A stretch of 64,000 nt of DNA from an uncultured Bacteroidota bacterium (GTDB taxonomy: Bacteria > Bacteroidota > Bacteroidia > UKL13-3): NCBI GenBank assembly GCA_903897855.1, contig CAIUDH010000052.1, positions 47,935 through 111,934 on the forward strand, in the 5' to 3' direction. Of the stretch, positions 19,583 to 28,659 are shown piece after piece. Under the pieces are notes generated by a model. It saw only the letters and a program-made list of their open reading frames with translations. It ran no database searches and had not been told where the DNA came from. The position numbers were made by a program, and so were the translations under genes. The first letter of the stretch is position 1. Every line of letters starts with the position of its first letter.

Positions 19583-21976
19583 ATGCAATTCAAATTCTTG
19601 ACTATCATAGTTTTATTTTTGAGCGTAAAAAGTCTCCAAGCACAATGTATACTCTCAGGCACGATTACCGATCGTGATGATAGGAGCCCTTCTATAGGTG
19701 CATTAATTTATTTGCCCGACTTGAAAAAAGGCGCCACTACCGATGCCCTTGGCAAATACAAAATTGAGAACCTTCCAGCTGGTCAGTATCTGGTTGAAAT
19801 AAAATTGTTTGGATATTCCACCATAAGTGCCCAGGTGAATCCCTGTGTTCAATCCATACAAAATTTCTTGCTCAGTACCACCGTCATTGAGACCAAAGAA
19901 GTGGTAGTTACCGGCTCTTCAAAAGCAACTGAACTACTCAAGATGCCGGGAGCCGTTACCACCATTGACCGAGCCGCTTTATTTAAAACCACTTCCACCA
20001 ATATCATTGATGCTTTAACAAGCAAACCTGGCATCGCTCAAATAACCACTGGGGCTGGCATTTCGAAGCCTGTTATCCGTGGCCTGGGTTATAATCGCAT
20101 CATCACCCTAAACGATGGCATACGACAGGAAGGGCAACAATGGGGTGATGAACACGGTATTGAAATTGATGAATTTAGCGCCAACAAAATTGAAATCCTT
20201 AAAGGACCATCTAGCCTCATGTATGGCAGTGATGCCATGGCTGGTGTTATCAATATCTTGAGTGCGCCGGCACCCGCCACAGGCACAATGAACGGAGCAA
20301 TAACTACCAATTACCAATCAAATAATGGACTGGTCGGATTATCGGCAATGCAAAATGGCAACTTGGAAGATGTGAACTGGATGGTGAGAGGCAGCTATAA
20401 AAATGCAGGTAATTATCGTAATAAATTCGATGGAGCGGTTTTTAATTCCGGTACTCATGAACAAGATTTTAACGGCACGCTAGGACTCAATAAACGCTGG
20501 GGCTATTGCCACCTTATCGTGAGCTCATTCAGTCAGAATCTGGGGTTAATAGAGGGAGATCGTGATAGCAGCACCGGAAAATTTACGAAACAAATAGGCT
20601 ATCCCGACTCCACCATTGGCAGTGAAATAGTTCCCGATATGGAGCTCAGAAGCCGAAATCTTTTTTTACCAAAGCAAGTTATTAATCATAAAAAAATTGC
20701 ACTCGACAATACTTTTATCTTAGGCCAATCCAGACTCTCTGTTTTAATTGCTTTTCAGCATAATTCAAGAAAAGAATTTACCGATGTGTTGAACCCGGAA
20801 ATGGAAGGATTACATTTTTCTTTAAAGTCAACTACCTTTGATGTGAAATATTTTTTACCTGAGAAGCAGTCGTGGCAAATCACCTTTGGAAGTAACGGGA
20901 TGCTGCAACAAAACAAAAACTTAGGGCTTGAATTTCTGATTCCCGAATACCTACAATTAGATTTAGGCGTATTCGGATTCGTGAAGAAGGAAATCAATGC
21001 TAAATTAAATTTGGCTGGTGGCGTACGTTATGATTACCGACACTATAAAAATGATGAATTCATTGAGAATGCACAAGTTCGTTTCGCGTCGCTTGAAAAA
21101 AAATATGGCAATTTCAGCGGTAGCGTTGGTGGCACGTATTCGGCTACTAAAGCTTTGGTAATAAAGGCAAACATAGCCCGTGGTTACAGAGCACCACAGG
21201 CGGCAGAATGCAGTTCCAACGGCCGGCACGAAGGCACCTTCCGTTATGAGATAGGCAACCCCCAACTGAGCCCGGAGACCTCTTACCAAGGCGATTTAGG
21301 GGTGCTTTTTAATAGCGACCACCTTTCGGTTGATGCTGCCGTTTTTACGAATAACATCAACCACTTTGTATATCTAAAAAAATTAAATAGCCAATTTGGT
21401 GGCGACAGTATCACCGACCCCAGTGCTCCTACTCCTACCTATAAATTTGTGCAAGGGAAGGCTTCATTAAATGGGGCTGAATTTAGCATTGATATACATC
21501 CGCACCCTTTCGACTGGCTCCACTTCGAAAATACTATTTCATGGGTCAATGCCATCAATAAAGATCAAACTGACAGTAGTAAATATTTGCCCTTGACCCC
21601 GGCTACCCATATTACCAGTGAGTTGCGAGCCGATATAAAAAAGCTCAAAACTTCGATCACTAATTTCTATTTTCTAACCAACGCTCAAGTTTTTTTACGT
21701 CAAAATCATGTACTGCTCGAGAACGGAACAGAAACACCAACCCAAGGTTACACCCTCCTCAATGCAGCGATAGGAAGTGATGTTTTAGATAAAAAAGGAA
21801 ATCTTTTCTGTAGTCTAATTATAACGGCCAATAACCTCACCGATATTGCATATCAGTCGCATTTAAGTCGATTGAAGTATGCGCCTCAAAACTATCTCAC
21901 CACCAAAACAGGGGTCTTTAACATGGGTCGAAATTTAAGCGTGAAAGTTATGATCCCGTTGAGTTTTAAGAAGTAA
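19583..21976 (+). CDS. TonB-dependent outer-membrane receptor (probable metal or metal-complex uptake)
   Basis: A 797-residue receptor from the ATG at 19583, whose signal peptide ends in LQAQ. A CarboxypepD-reg-like domain (residues ~20-100) precedes a plug (KEVVVTGSSKATELLKMPGAVTTIDR, VIRGLGYNRIITLNDG, KIEILKGPSSLMYGSDAMAGVINI). A 22-strand-type barrel ends in the usual aromatic-containing strand (VKVMIPLSFKK). The plug sequence resembles receptors that transport metals such as zinc or copper, and the preceding Cys/His-rich small protein supports that, but the substrate is inference. Eleven extra in-frame codons lie upstream, from 19550. Energised by TonB-ExbBD encoded elsewhere. Confidence 0.93.
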   Translation: MQFKFLTIIVLFLSVKSLQAQCILSGTITDRDDRSPSIGALIYLPDLKKGATTDALGKYKIENLPAGQYLVEIKLFGYSTISAQVNPCVQSIQNFLLSTTVIETKEVVVTGSSKATELLKMPGAVTTIDRAALFKTTSTNIIDALTSKPGIAQITTGAGISKPVIRGLGYNRIITLNDGIRQEGQQWGDEHGIEIDEFSANKIEILKGPSSLMYGSDAMAGVINILSAPAPATGTMNGAITTNYQSNNGLVGLSAMQNGNLEDVNWMVRGSYKNAGNYRNKFDGAVFNSGTHEQDFNGTLGLNKRWGYCHLIVSSFSQNLGLIEGDRDSSTGKFTKQIGYPDSTIGSEIVPDMELRSRNLFLPKQVINHKKIALDNTFILGQSRLSVLIAFQHNSRKEFTDVLNPEMEGLHFSLKSTTFDVKYFLPEKQSWQITFGSNGMLQQNKNLGLEFLIPEYLQLDLGVFGFVKKEINAKLNLAGGVRYDYRHYKNDEFIENAQVRFASLEKKYGNFSGSVGGTYSATKALVIKANIARGYRAPQAAECSSNGRHEGTFRYEIGNPQLSPETSYQGDLGVLFNSDHLSVDAAVFTNNINHFVYLKKLNSQFGGDSITDPSAPTPTYKFVQGKASLNGAEFSIDIHPHPFDWLHFENTISWVNAINKDQTDSSKYLPLTPATHITSELRADIKKLKTSITNFYFLTNAQVFLRQNHVLLENGTETPTQGYTLLNAAIGSDVLDKKGNLFCSLIITANNLTDIAYQSHLSRLKYAPQNYLTTKTGVFNMGRNLSVKVMIPLSFKK

Positions 21977-22045
21977 GTTAGAGCTCATAAAATATTCTGC
22001 TAAGCAAATCTTTTATCTCTAAAAACAAAGTAACTATACTTTTTT

Positions 22046-24553
22046 TTAGAGTCCTGATCGCTTTATTCGCTTTCCCCACTTGATGAGTTCATACCAAATC
22101 ACCGATACAAAACCGATGCCCACACTCACGGCAATTTGACTTAAATTGAGTTGCTCAAACTCGAAGAAGTCGGTTAAAGGCCTTACAAACAGTAAGATTG
22201 CAGTGATGGCGATGGTAATTCCGATAATTATAACGACTAAATTATTTTTATGCTTTAAGGTAGTGAGCACCGAATAATAGAATGAACGATTTACTAAGGT
22301 CAGAAAAATATTAGCTGCAATGAGGACCGTAAAAACCATCGTTCTGGTGATATGTTCTCCAAAATCATGAGCTACTGCAAACTGATAAACAACTAAGGTT
22401 CCCATCGTAATCATCATCCCTTGAATAATACTTGTGGTAAGCTCTGTAGCATTAAAAAACACACTCGCGTAAGGTCGAGGCTTTTGAAGCATCGTATTTT
22501 GCTCCATGGGCTCGTTCTCATAAATTATCGAACATGTTGGGCCCATAATTAACTCCAAGAAAATAATATGTACCGGATAAAATATATTCGGATATACCCA
22601 GCCTAATACCAAGGGAATAAAAACGGTTAAGATAATCGGGATATGAATAGAGATGATATAGCGTATGGCCTTTTTCAGATTCGTATATATCCTTCTGCCC
22701 ATGGCCACCGCATCTACCATTTTCGATAAGTCGTCTTCCATCAAAATGAGCGAGGCCGCCTGCTTGGCAATCTCGGTACCCTTTTTACCCATCGCAATCC
22801 CAATATGGGCCGCTTTTAATGCAGGTCCATCATTGACACCATCACCGGTCATGGCAACAATTTCATTCCTTGCTTTTAACGCATTTATAATTTTGAGTTT
22901 AGCATCTGGAAACATCCGGGTAAATACGTTGGTAAACATCACCCTTTCTTGCAATTCGGCATCTGTTAATTGCATCAACTCATCGCCACTTAAACTCTGT
23001 TCATACCCTCTGAAACCAATCTGTCGAGCGATAGCCGCTGTTGTTGCAGCGTTATCACCGGTTACAATTTTAACAGCGATGCCTGCGGTATAAAAATCTT
23101 CCAGTACTTTTTGAATGTTTTGCTTAGGCGGGTCGTAGAACGCTATGATTCCTTTAAATTGAAATTGAAAGTCCTGTTGCTCAGCAGGAAAATCGGTACC
23201 ATCAAAAACAGTTTCGCCAACGCCCAATACACGGTAGCCATCTACTGTTAATTCACGAAAGGCCGCTTCGACCTGTTGCTTCTGTATCGCACTTAAATTG
23301 GAGGCTCCCATCAACGCTTCTGGTGCTCCTTTAGCAGCGATGACACGTTGATTGGATGCATTCTCAAACAAATGTGTCATCATGGGAGGTTTTCCACTCA
23401 AAGGATACTCGTGTATCATTTTATAATGAGCTCTCTCATCGATGGAAGATGACTTTAGATAGGCCTTATGCAATGCAATTTCCATAGGATCGAACGGGAT
23501 CGGTTCACTCCCAAACATAGCGATTCGTATCAGTTCCTTCTCATCCTCCTCTAAGCTATCGTCTGCGTTAGTTATTTTATTAGTGGCTAGCACAAAGAGT
23601 TTAGCCAGACTCATTTTATTTTCGGTGATGGTTCCTGTTTTATCGACGCAAATGACAGTGGCGCTGCCTAGGGTTTCGACTGTTTTCATTTGTTTCACCA
23701 CAATACCCATCTTCATTAAACGCCAAGCTCCGAGTGCCATAAAAGTGGTGAAAGCCACCGGAATCTCTTCCGGCAAGATGCTCATGGCTAGGGTTAAGGC
23801 CTTTAACAAACTATCTAAGATGTCGTAGGTCTGGAAATAGTTTATAAGCCACACAATGACAAACACAATCGCTCCAACAATCACCATCTTTTTCACAAAA
23901 TTGCCGATCTGCTTTTCGAGAGGAGTGCTTTCTTCTTTTATACTTTCTAAACTTTTTCCGATTTTACCTAGTTTCGTTTCAAGCCCAATGGAGGTGATGG
24001 TTATAATGGCCAACCCACTCGCTACGGTGGTGCCTCGGTAAATAAAATTATCCTCTTTCCTAGCATCCTTATAAACAGCAAATGATTCGCCCGTAAGAAT
24101 TGATTCGTTTACCGAAAAATCATTGGAATGAATGATGATGCCATCAGCTGCAATGGAAGTGCCTTCTTCCACCATCAAGCTATCGCCTACCACGAGCTCA
24201 TCGCTATGAATTTCTATGACTTCGTTATTACGGATTACATTGCAGTTAGGCTGGGTGAAATCTTTCAGTTTTTGTAATGCGTTTCTACTCCGTGAATCCT
24301 GGTGTAAGGATATAGCAGCTACCAATACGATGGCAGAGGCTAGGAAAATACCATCGCCTGTTTTTCCACTCAGAAAATAAACAGCAGAGGCAACCAATAA
24401 GAGAATCACCATAGGCTCTTTGGCCAAACTTTTTATAGCATCCAAAAATCCATTCTCCTTCTTATAGTCTAATCTATTGTAGCCACACTTTTCGCGGGCC
24501 TCGAGTACTTGTTCATCGGTTAGACCTTTTATATTAAAATTGTTGGGATGCAT
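22046..24553 (-). CDS. P2-type cation-translocating ATPase
   Basis: An 835-residue P-type ATPase related to Ca2+ pumps. Seen in order: an N-terminal cation-ATPase domain, the actuator-domain motif LTGES, the phosphorylation site DKTGTIT, KGAPE in the nucleotide domain, TGDGVNDGPALK in the P domain, and a C-terminal group of hydrophobic helices. The ion-site helix M4 reads ILPEEIPVAF, keeping the key Glu but with EEIP in place of the EGLP of SERCA. Ion specificity (Ca, Mg, Mn or other) is therefore uncertain. A -7 element lies about 75 bases upstream, making it a separate unit from the mannosyltransferase gene before it. Confidence 0.93.
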   Translation of the reverse strand: MHPNNFNIKGLTDEQVLEAREKCGYNRLDYKKENGFLDAIKSLAKEPMVILLLVASAVYFLSGKTGDGIFLASAIVLVAAISLHQDSRSRNALQKLKDFTQPNCNVIRNNEVIEIHSDELVVGDSLMVEEGTSIAADGIIIHSNDFSVNESILTGESFAVYKDARKEDNFIYRGTTVASGLAIITITSIGLETKLGKIGKSLESIKEESTPLEKQIGNFVKKMVIVGAIVFVIVWLINYFQTYDILDSLLKALTLAMSILPEEIPVAFTTFMALGAWRLMKMGIVVKQMKTVETLGSATVICVDKTGTITENKMSLAKLFVLATNKITNADDSLEEDEKELIRIAMFGSEPIPFDPMEIALHKAYLKSSSIDERAHYKMIHEYPLSGKPPMMTHLFENASNQRVIAAKGAPEALMGASNLSAIQKQQVEAAFRELTVDGYRVLGVGETVFDGTDFPAEQQDFQFQFKGIIAFYDPPKQNIQKVLEDFYTAGIAVKIVTGDNAATTAAIARQIGFRGYEQSLSGDELMQLTDAELQERVMFTNVFTRMFPDAKLKIINALKARNEIVAMTGDGVNDGPALKAAHIGIAMGKKGTEIAKQAASLILMEDDLSKMVDAVAMGRRIYTNLKKAIRYIISIHIPIILTVFIPLVLGWVYPNIFYPVHIIFLELIMGPTCSIIYENEPMEQNTMLQKPRPYASVFFNATELTTSIIQGMMITMGTLVVYQFAVAHDFGEHITRTMVFTVLIAANIFLTLVNRSFYYSVLTTLKHKNNLVVIIIGITIAITAILLFVRPLTDFFEFEQLNLSQIAVSVGIGFVSVIWYELIKWGKRIKRSGL

Positions 24554-24627
24554 AGTTAGAAAGAGTAAAAAAAACAGCTGTTATTGGCAGATGAAAACCT
24601 CTGACAATAAAAATAATTTATAAAATG

Positions 24628-24635
24628 CAAAGGTA
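24628..24635 (-). promoter_or_regulatory. -7 promoter element of the P-type ATPase gene
   Basis: TACCTTTG on the minus strand (CAAAGGTA on plus) lies 75 bases upstream of the ATPase ATG. The -33 partner is not evident. Confidence 0.5.
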
Positions 24636-24717
24636 AATTAAATAGGCGCCAGACAGCAGAAATAAGATTGAAGGAAATCAATTTGTTTTAACTTAAACTC
24701 ATTCTTAATAATTTATT

Positions 24718-26247
24718 TCATCGCTCCTTTACAACCTTGTAGATGAAGGCTGTATAATTCACATTATTGGGGTTCAGGCGAAACATCACGTCGTCAATAA
24801 AACTCGGTTCGATGGTTGCTTTATATTCCAATTCAAAAACCTCCTTCATCGCATTCAGCCGGGGTTCCATGTTTTTGTCAGAATAAAATATGACATAGTT
24901 TGGGTGTAGGCTAGCTACGGTAAGAGTAAGCGTGGCTTCCAAATTTTGCAATGGCTGTTCTTTGCTGACGCCAAACACAGGCACCCATTTTTGCAGATAA
25001 AACCGTGGGGATATATTCACATTGTTTCGCTCACTTTCTTCGATTACCAAACCACTTGCATCGCCTTGACTTTGAATATAGCACATCGCTTCTACCCGGC
25101 TTCTTTTACCGTAAGAGACCGATAGTATACATAAAGCCATGGTGTTTAACGTCCAGAAAAAAATCCAAAAATTTCTCAATAAGGATGGATGCTTTCTCCA
25201 GTATTTTGATTGTGCTACAAACTCCGTCCAACCTATGGTTCCCAAAATAATAATGAAGGGGAAAATAGGAAGTATAAAGCGCTCTTGTTTATTGGGGAAA
25301 TAGGAATGAAAAGCAAGAAAAATAAAACTCGGCAGAAACAACAGGAGGTTCTTTTTAAAATTACGAAAGAAACCAAAAAGCAGGAAAAAGCTAATGGGAG
25401 GGATCAGCATTCCTAAAATCAAAATGAAATAATTATACCATGGCTGCGTATAATAATTATTAGCATTTTCAATATTGTACCTCACATATTCGGCAAACTC
25501 CACAAAGGGCTTATTCCAGATGACATAATCGCTTCCACCTTGTATGACTGCAGCACAGATAAGAAAGCTCAATGCCGTAGTGAGTGCCGCCAACCATTTT
25601 CGTTGAAACATCAAGGCCAGGCCAAAACCGCCGGCAAACAAAATGGCTTGGAATCTTATATTAAAAGAGATGCCCAGCAGCAATCCGATAAGAAAATATT
25701 TAGCGAATGAATTCTTCTCATCCCTTAATGAAAGCCAGGTGGCTAATACCAAAGGAGGAATGCAAGCAACTTCAACCAAATTACGAACACTTAAAAAAGG
25801 GAACATCCAAAAAATAGAGAGAAGCAGCCCTCCTATTTTAGCCACCTTCCCACCAGCAATTTTTTCCGTAATCCTATAGCCATAATATACCGTGATCATG
25901 GAGTAGGCCGCATGCAACACCCTTACCACATACATTTTCCCCTGTGCATCATGCAGTCCGAAGAACTCTAAAAAACGAAACAGGAAATAGTGTAATCCAG
26001 TATAAAAAAGACTATGGCCATCGGGATGCTCCATGGTTTTTTTAGCATTGATTAGCCAGTTGTTTTCATCCACTCTATCTACCCAAGTTTGCGCTTGCTC
26101 AATAACGAGAAAATGATCATCAAGCATCCCGAATCCTTTGGAAAACAAAACGGCAAGCACGCGAAAAAACAGGCCTGACAAGAGTATCAGCTGTAATGGT
26201 TTTTCATTCCAACTTGCTTTTATAGTATCAGTAACTTTTTTAAACAT
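24718..26247 (-). CDS. GT-C family mannosyltransferase-like membrane glycosyltransferase
   Basis: A 509-residue multi-spanning protein with about 10-12 hydrophobic helices. Near the N-terminus, GFGMLDDHFLVIEQA carries the acidic catalytic loop typical of GT-C enzymes. The motif HSYFPNKQERFILPIFPF near residues 325-342 resembles the HKEERF..P motif of the Alg9/PIG-B group (Glyco_transf_22). It probably transfers a sugar from a lipid-linked donor on the periplasmic face. Acceptor and sugar are unknown. It follows the FAH-family gene by 64 bases on the same strand and may be the last gene of that transcript. Confidence 0.85.
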   Translation of the reverse strand: MFKKVTDTIKASWNEKPLQLILLSGLFFRVLAVLFSKGFGMLDDHFLVIEQAQTWVDRVDENNWLINAKKTMEHPDGHSLFYTGLHYFLFRFLEFFGLHDAQGKMYVVRVLHAAYSMITVYYGYRITEKIAGGKVAKIGGLLLSIFWMFPFLSVRNLVEVACIPPLVLATWLSLRDEKNSFAKYFLIGLLLGISFNIRFQAILFAGGFGLALMFQRKWLAALTTALSFLICAAVIQGGSDYVIWNKPFVEFAEYVRYNIENANNYYTQPWYNYFILILGMLIPPISFFLLFGFFRNFKKNLLLFLPSFIFLAFHSYFPNKQERFILPIFPFIIILGTIGWTEFVAQSKYWRKHPSLLRNFWIFFWTLNTMALCILSVSYGKRSRVEAMCYIQSQGDASGLVIEESERNNVNISPRFYLQKWVPVFGVSKEQPLQNLEATLTLTVASLHPNYVIFYSDKNMEPRLNAMKEVFELEYKATIEPSFIDDVMFRLNPNNVNYTAFIYKVVKER

Positions 26248-26311
26248 AAAATTGAAATCGTTATTTTAAACACACCCCTATTTAACAAACCTCCCTCTTT
26301 AAAGCAAGCGA

Positions 26312-26923
26312 TTATTTCACCTCGCAATGCAACATCTTCTCTCCTTCGATAAAGCCTTCAAGCACATCACCGATGCTCACTTTACTCACGCCTGCCGGAG
26401 TTCCGGTGTATATTAAATCGCCCACCCTTAAGGTAAAATACTGAGAGAGATAATGAATAATGTAATCGAAACTATAAATCATCAAGTTGGAGTGGCCTTG
26501 CTGCACGATTTCGCTGTTTTTCTGAAGCGAAAAATTAATATTTTTCACCTCCTTGATATTCTCCAACGTTAAAAATTTCCCTATGGGTGCACTCCCATCA
26601 AAACCTTTGGCAATTTCCCAAGGTAACCCCTTCTGTTTTTGAATGGTTTGAATATCACGTGCAGTAAAGTCAATACCCAAGCCAATTTCATTATAATATT
26701 TATAGGCAAATTCCTGCTGTATCTTTTTACCCACGCGGTTAATTCTAATTACCAGTTCTATTTCATGATGGATATCGGTACTGAAGGAAGGGTGATAAAA
26801 GGGTTCACCCTCTTTCAGTAAAGCCGTATCGGGCTTCATAAAAATGACGGGAGCATCAGGTATATTATTACTCAGTTCTTTAACGTGATCCACATAATTC
26901 CTTCCAATGCAAAAAATTTTCAT
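26312..26923 (-). CDS. Fumarylacetoacetate hydrolase family protein (acylpyruvase-like)
   Basis: A 203-residue FAH-fold protein of the short FAHD1-like class. Metal ligands are visible: HHEIELVI (the two Glu of HxE...E), the Asp in GIGIDFTARD-like GLGIDFTARD, and the KGFDGSAPIG loop with its catalytic Lys. The C-terminal GDLIYTGTPAGV is a family hallmark. It should hydrolyse or decarboxylate small acylpyruvates or oxaloacetate. The gene starts six bases after the M3 peptidase stop, so they are co-transcribed. Confidence 0.93.
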   Translation of the reverse strand: MKIFCIGRNYVDHVKELSNNIPDAPVIFMKPDTALLKEGEPFYHPSFSTDIHHEIELVIRINRVGKKIQQEFAYKYYNEIGLGIDFTARDIQTIQKQKGLPWEIAKGFDGSAPIGKFLTLENIKEVKNINFSLQKNSEIVQQGHSNLMIYSFDYIIHYLSQYFTLRVGDLIYTGTPAGVSKVSIGDVLEGFIEGEKMLHCEVK

Positions 26924-26929
26924 CGTGTT

Positions 26930-28642
26930 CTAATTTTCTAATTTAGTTAACTCTAACTCCACAAACTCTTTCAATTCCTGTACATATTCGTTACTGAAAT
27001 TAAATTGAATGCCTCCTGTTTTATAAATTTCACCGATAGGCTTGCTGTAACCTAACTTCAATGCCGCCTTGTAATTTTCTAACCCTTTTACCTTATCGGC
27101 TTTATAATTCTTCCACATGGCAATGGCTCCCAGTTGTGCAAAGCCATATTCAATATAATAAAATGGCACCTCGAAAATATGCAGCTGTTTATGCCACGCA
27201 CTTGCTTTGTATTTCTCTTGTCCGGCATAATCCACTTCCTGCATGTTAAATTCATCGAATATTTTCACCCAAGCCTGTGTTCTTTCTTCGGCTGTATGCA
27301 ACGGGTGGGTGTAAATCCAATGTTGAAATTTGTCAACAGTAGCCACCCAAGGTAAAGTCTCCAAGGAATTTTCCAGCTGATCGATAAATGCCCTGCGTAA
27401 CTCATCGGCATTAAAATCAAAAGCATCCCAACCGTCCATGCTGATGAGTTCCATGCTCATACTCGCGAGTTCTGCTACTTCACTCGGTGTGTTTTTGAAG
27501 GCATTCAGCTCCATGTCCTTCGTCAAAAAAGAATGCACCGCATGCCCTCCTTCATGTACTAGAGTTTGAAGATCTCTAATATTACCGGCAGCATTCATGA
27601 AAATAAATGGGGCGCCAATTTCGGCCAACGGGTAATTATACCCCCCGGGAGCTTTCCCTACCCTACTATCTAAATCGAGATGTTTTAACTGCTTCATGGT
27701 CATAAGACAATCGGCGAAATAGGGATCAATATTGGCAAAGCAAGCAATCCCTTTATCGGTAAGATCATACCCATCGGTAAAGGGTTTCAAGGTAGGTTTA
27801 CCTTCGGTATCTACGTCCATATCCCAAGGCTTAAGAACAGGCAACTTCAACTCGGCTTTTCGCTTGCGCGCTCTGGCATTCATGAAAGGTACTACCTGCT
27901 CTCTCACACTCTCATGAAACTTTTCGCAATCGGACGAAGTATAATCAAATCGGCCTAAGGCCGCGAACATAAAATCACGAAAATTTTCAAAACCTGCATT
28001 GGTAGCCACCTTATGTCGAAGTGCAACAAGCTTATCGAACAAGTCGTTTAAGACCGTCTCCTCTTCAAGCCTTCGGTTGGCTATTAAATAATAGAGGGTT
28101 TCGCGTATTCTCTGATCTGGGTTTTTTAAGTAATTGGCGGCTTGCTGCAGGGTTAGCTCTTTGCCATCGTAATGGATCGTCATCTTGGCGTTGATGGCCG
28201 CATATTGCTGAGAGAGAGTCGACAGCTCTGTAAACAACGGAATATTCTCTTCTCTGAAAATTTCGATTTCTTTTTTAACGGCACGCAAGTAAACAAAGTA
28301 TTTTTCAGTTGGCAATGGCCATTTCAAATTTGCGTCGACTAATTTCTTGTTCAACACATCATTATACGGAGAAATATGAGGTTCTATTTCCTGCACAAAA
28401 AAAAGGTATGCTTCTTCAACTTCCTTATTTGAGGTATCGCAGGTCATCCGTATATACCGCCATGCGAGGTCTTCGCTAACAACACTTTCAAGCTCGCTGC
28501 GTTTTCGCAGCCACTGCTCCAAATTGGCAACACTTGCGATATCATCCTGAGTTAGAATATCATAAAATGGTTTTAATTTTTCCCAGGTAGTAACCACAAA
28601 ATCCTGTGCCACAAAAAACCGTTTCGGTCTTGAAATTTCCAT
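26930..28642 (-). CDS. M3 family oligoendopeptidase
   Basis: A 570-residue zinc metallopeptidase. The catalytic HExxH motif is in LVHEGGHAVHSFL, near residue 365, with the third ligand expected in the downstream ELASMSMELISMD segment. The helical N-terminal half and the C-terminal domain fit the PepF/M3 class that degrades short oligopeptides in the cytosol. No signal peptide is seen. Its start codon follows the TonB receptor stop by 17 bases and its stop precedes the FAH gene by six, placing it in the TPP-riboswitch transcript. Confidence 0.94.
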   Translation of the reverse strand: MEISRPKRFFVAQDFVVTTWEKLKPFYDILTQDDIASVANLEQWLRKRSELESVVSEDLAWRYIRMTCDTSNKEVEEAYLFFVQEIEPHISPYNDVLNKKLVDANLKWPLPTEKYFVYLRAVKKEIEIFREENIPLFTELSTLSQQYAAINAKMTIHYDGKELTLQQAANYLKNPDQRIRETLYYLIANRRLEEETVLNDLFDKLVALRHKVATNAGFENFRDFMFAALGRFDYTSSDCEKFHESVREQVVPFMNARARKRKAELKLPVLKPWDMDVDTEGKPTLKPFTDGYDLTDKGIACFANIDPYFADCLMTMKQLKHLDLDSRVGKAPGGYNYPLAEIGAPFIFMNAAGNIRDLQTLVHEGGHAVHSFLTKDMELNAFKNTPSEVAELASMSMELISMDGWDAFDFNADELRRAFIDQLENSLETLPWVATVDKFQHWIYTHPLHTAEERTQAWVKIFDEFNMQEVDYAGQEKYKASAWHKQLHIFEVPFYYIEYGFAQLGAIAMWKNYKADKVKGLENYKAALKLGYSKPIGEIYKTGGIQFNFSNEYVQELKEFVELELTKLEN

Positions 28643-28659
28643 GGCACGAAATTATAAAA

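Noticed and set aside
22046..24553. Heavy-metal P1B ATPase
   Set aside because: No N-terminal CxxC metal domain and no CPx motif; the M4 sequence is of the P2 type.
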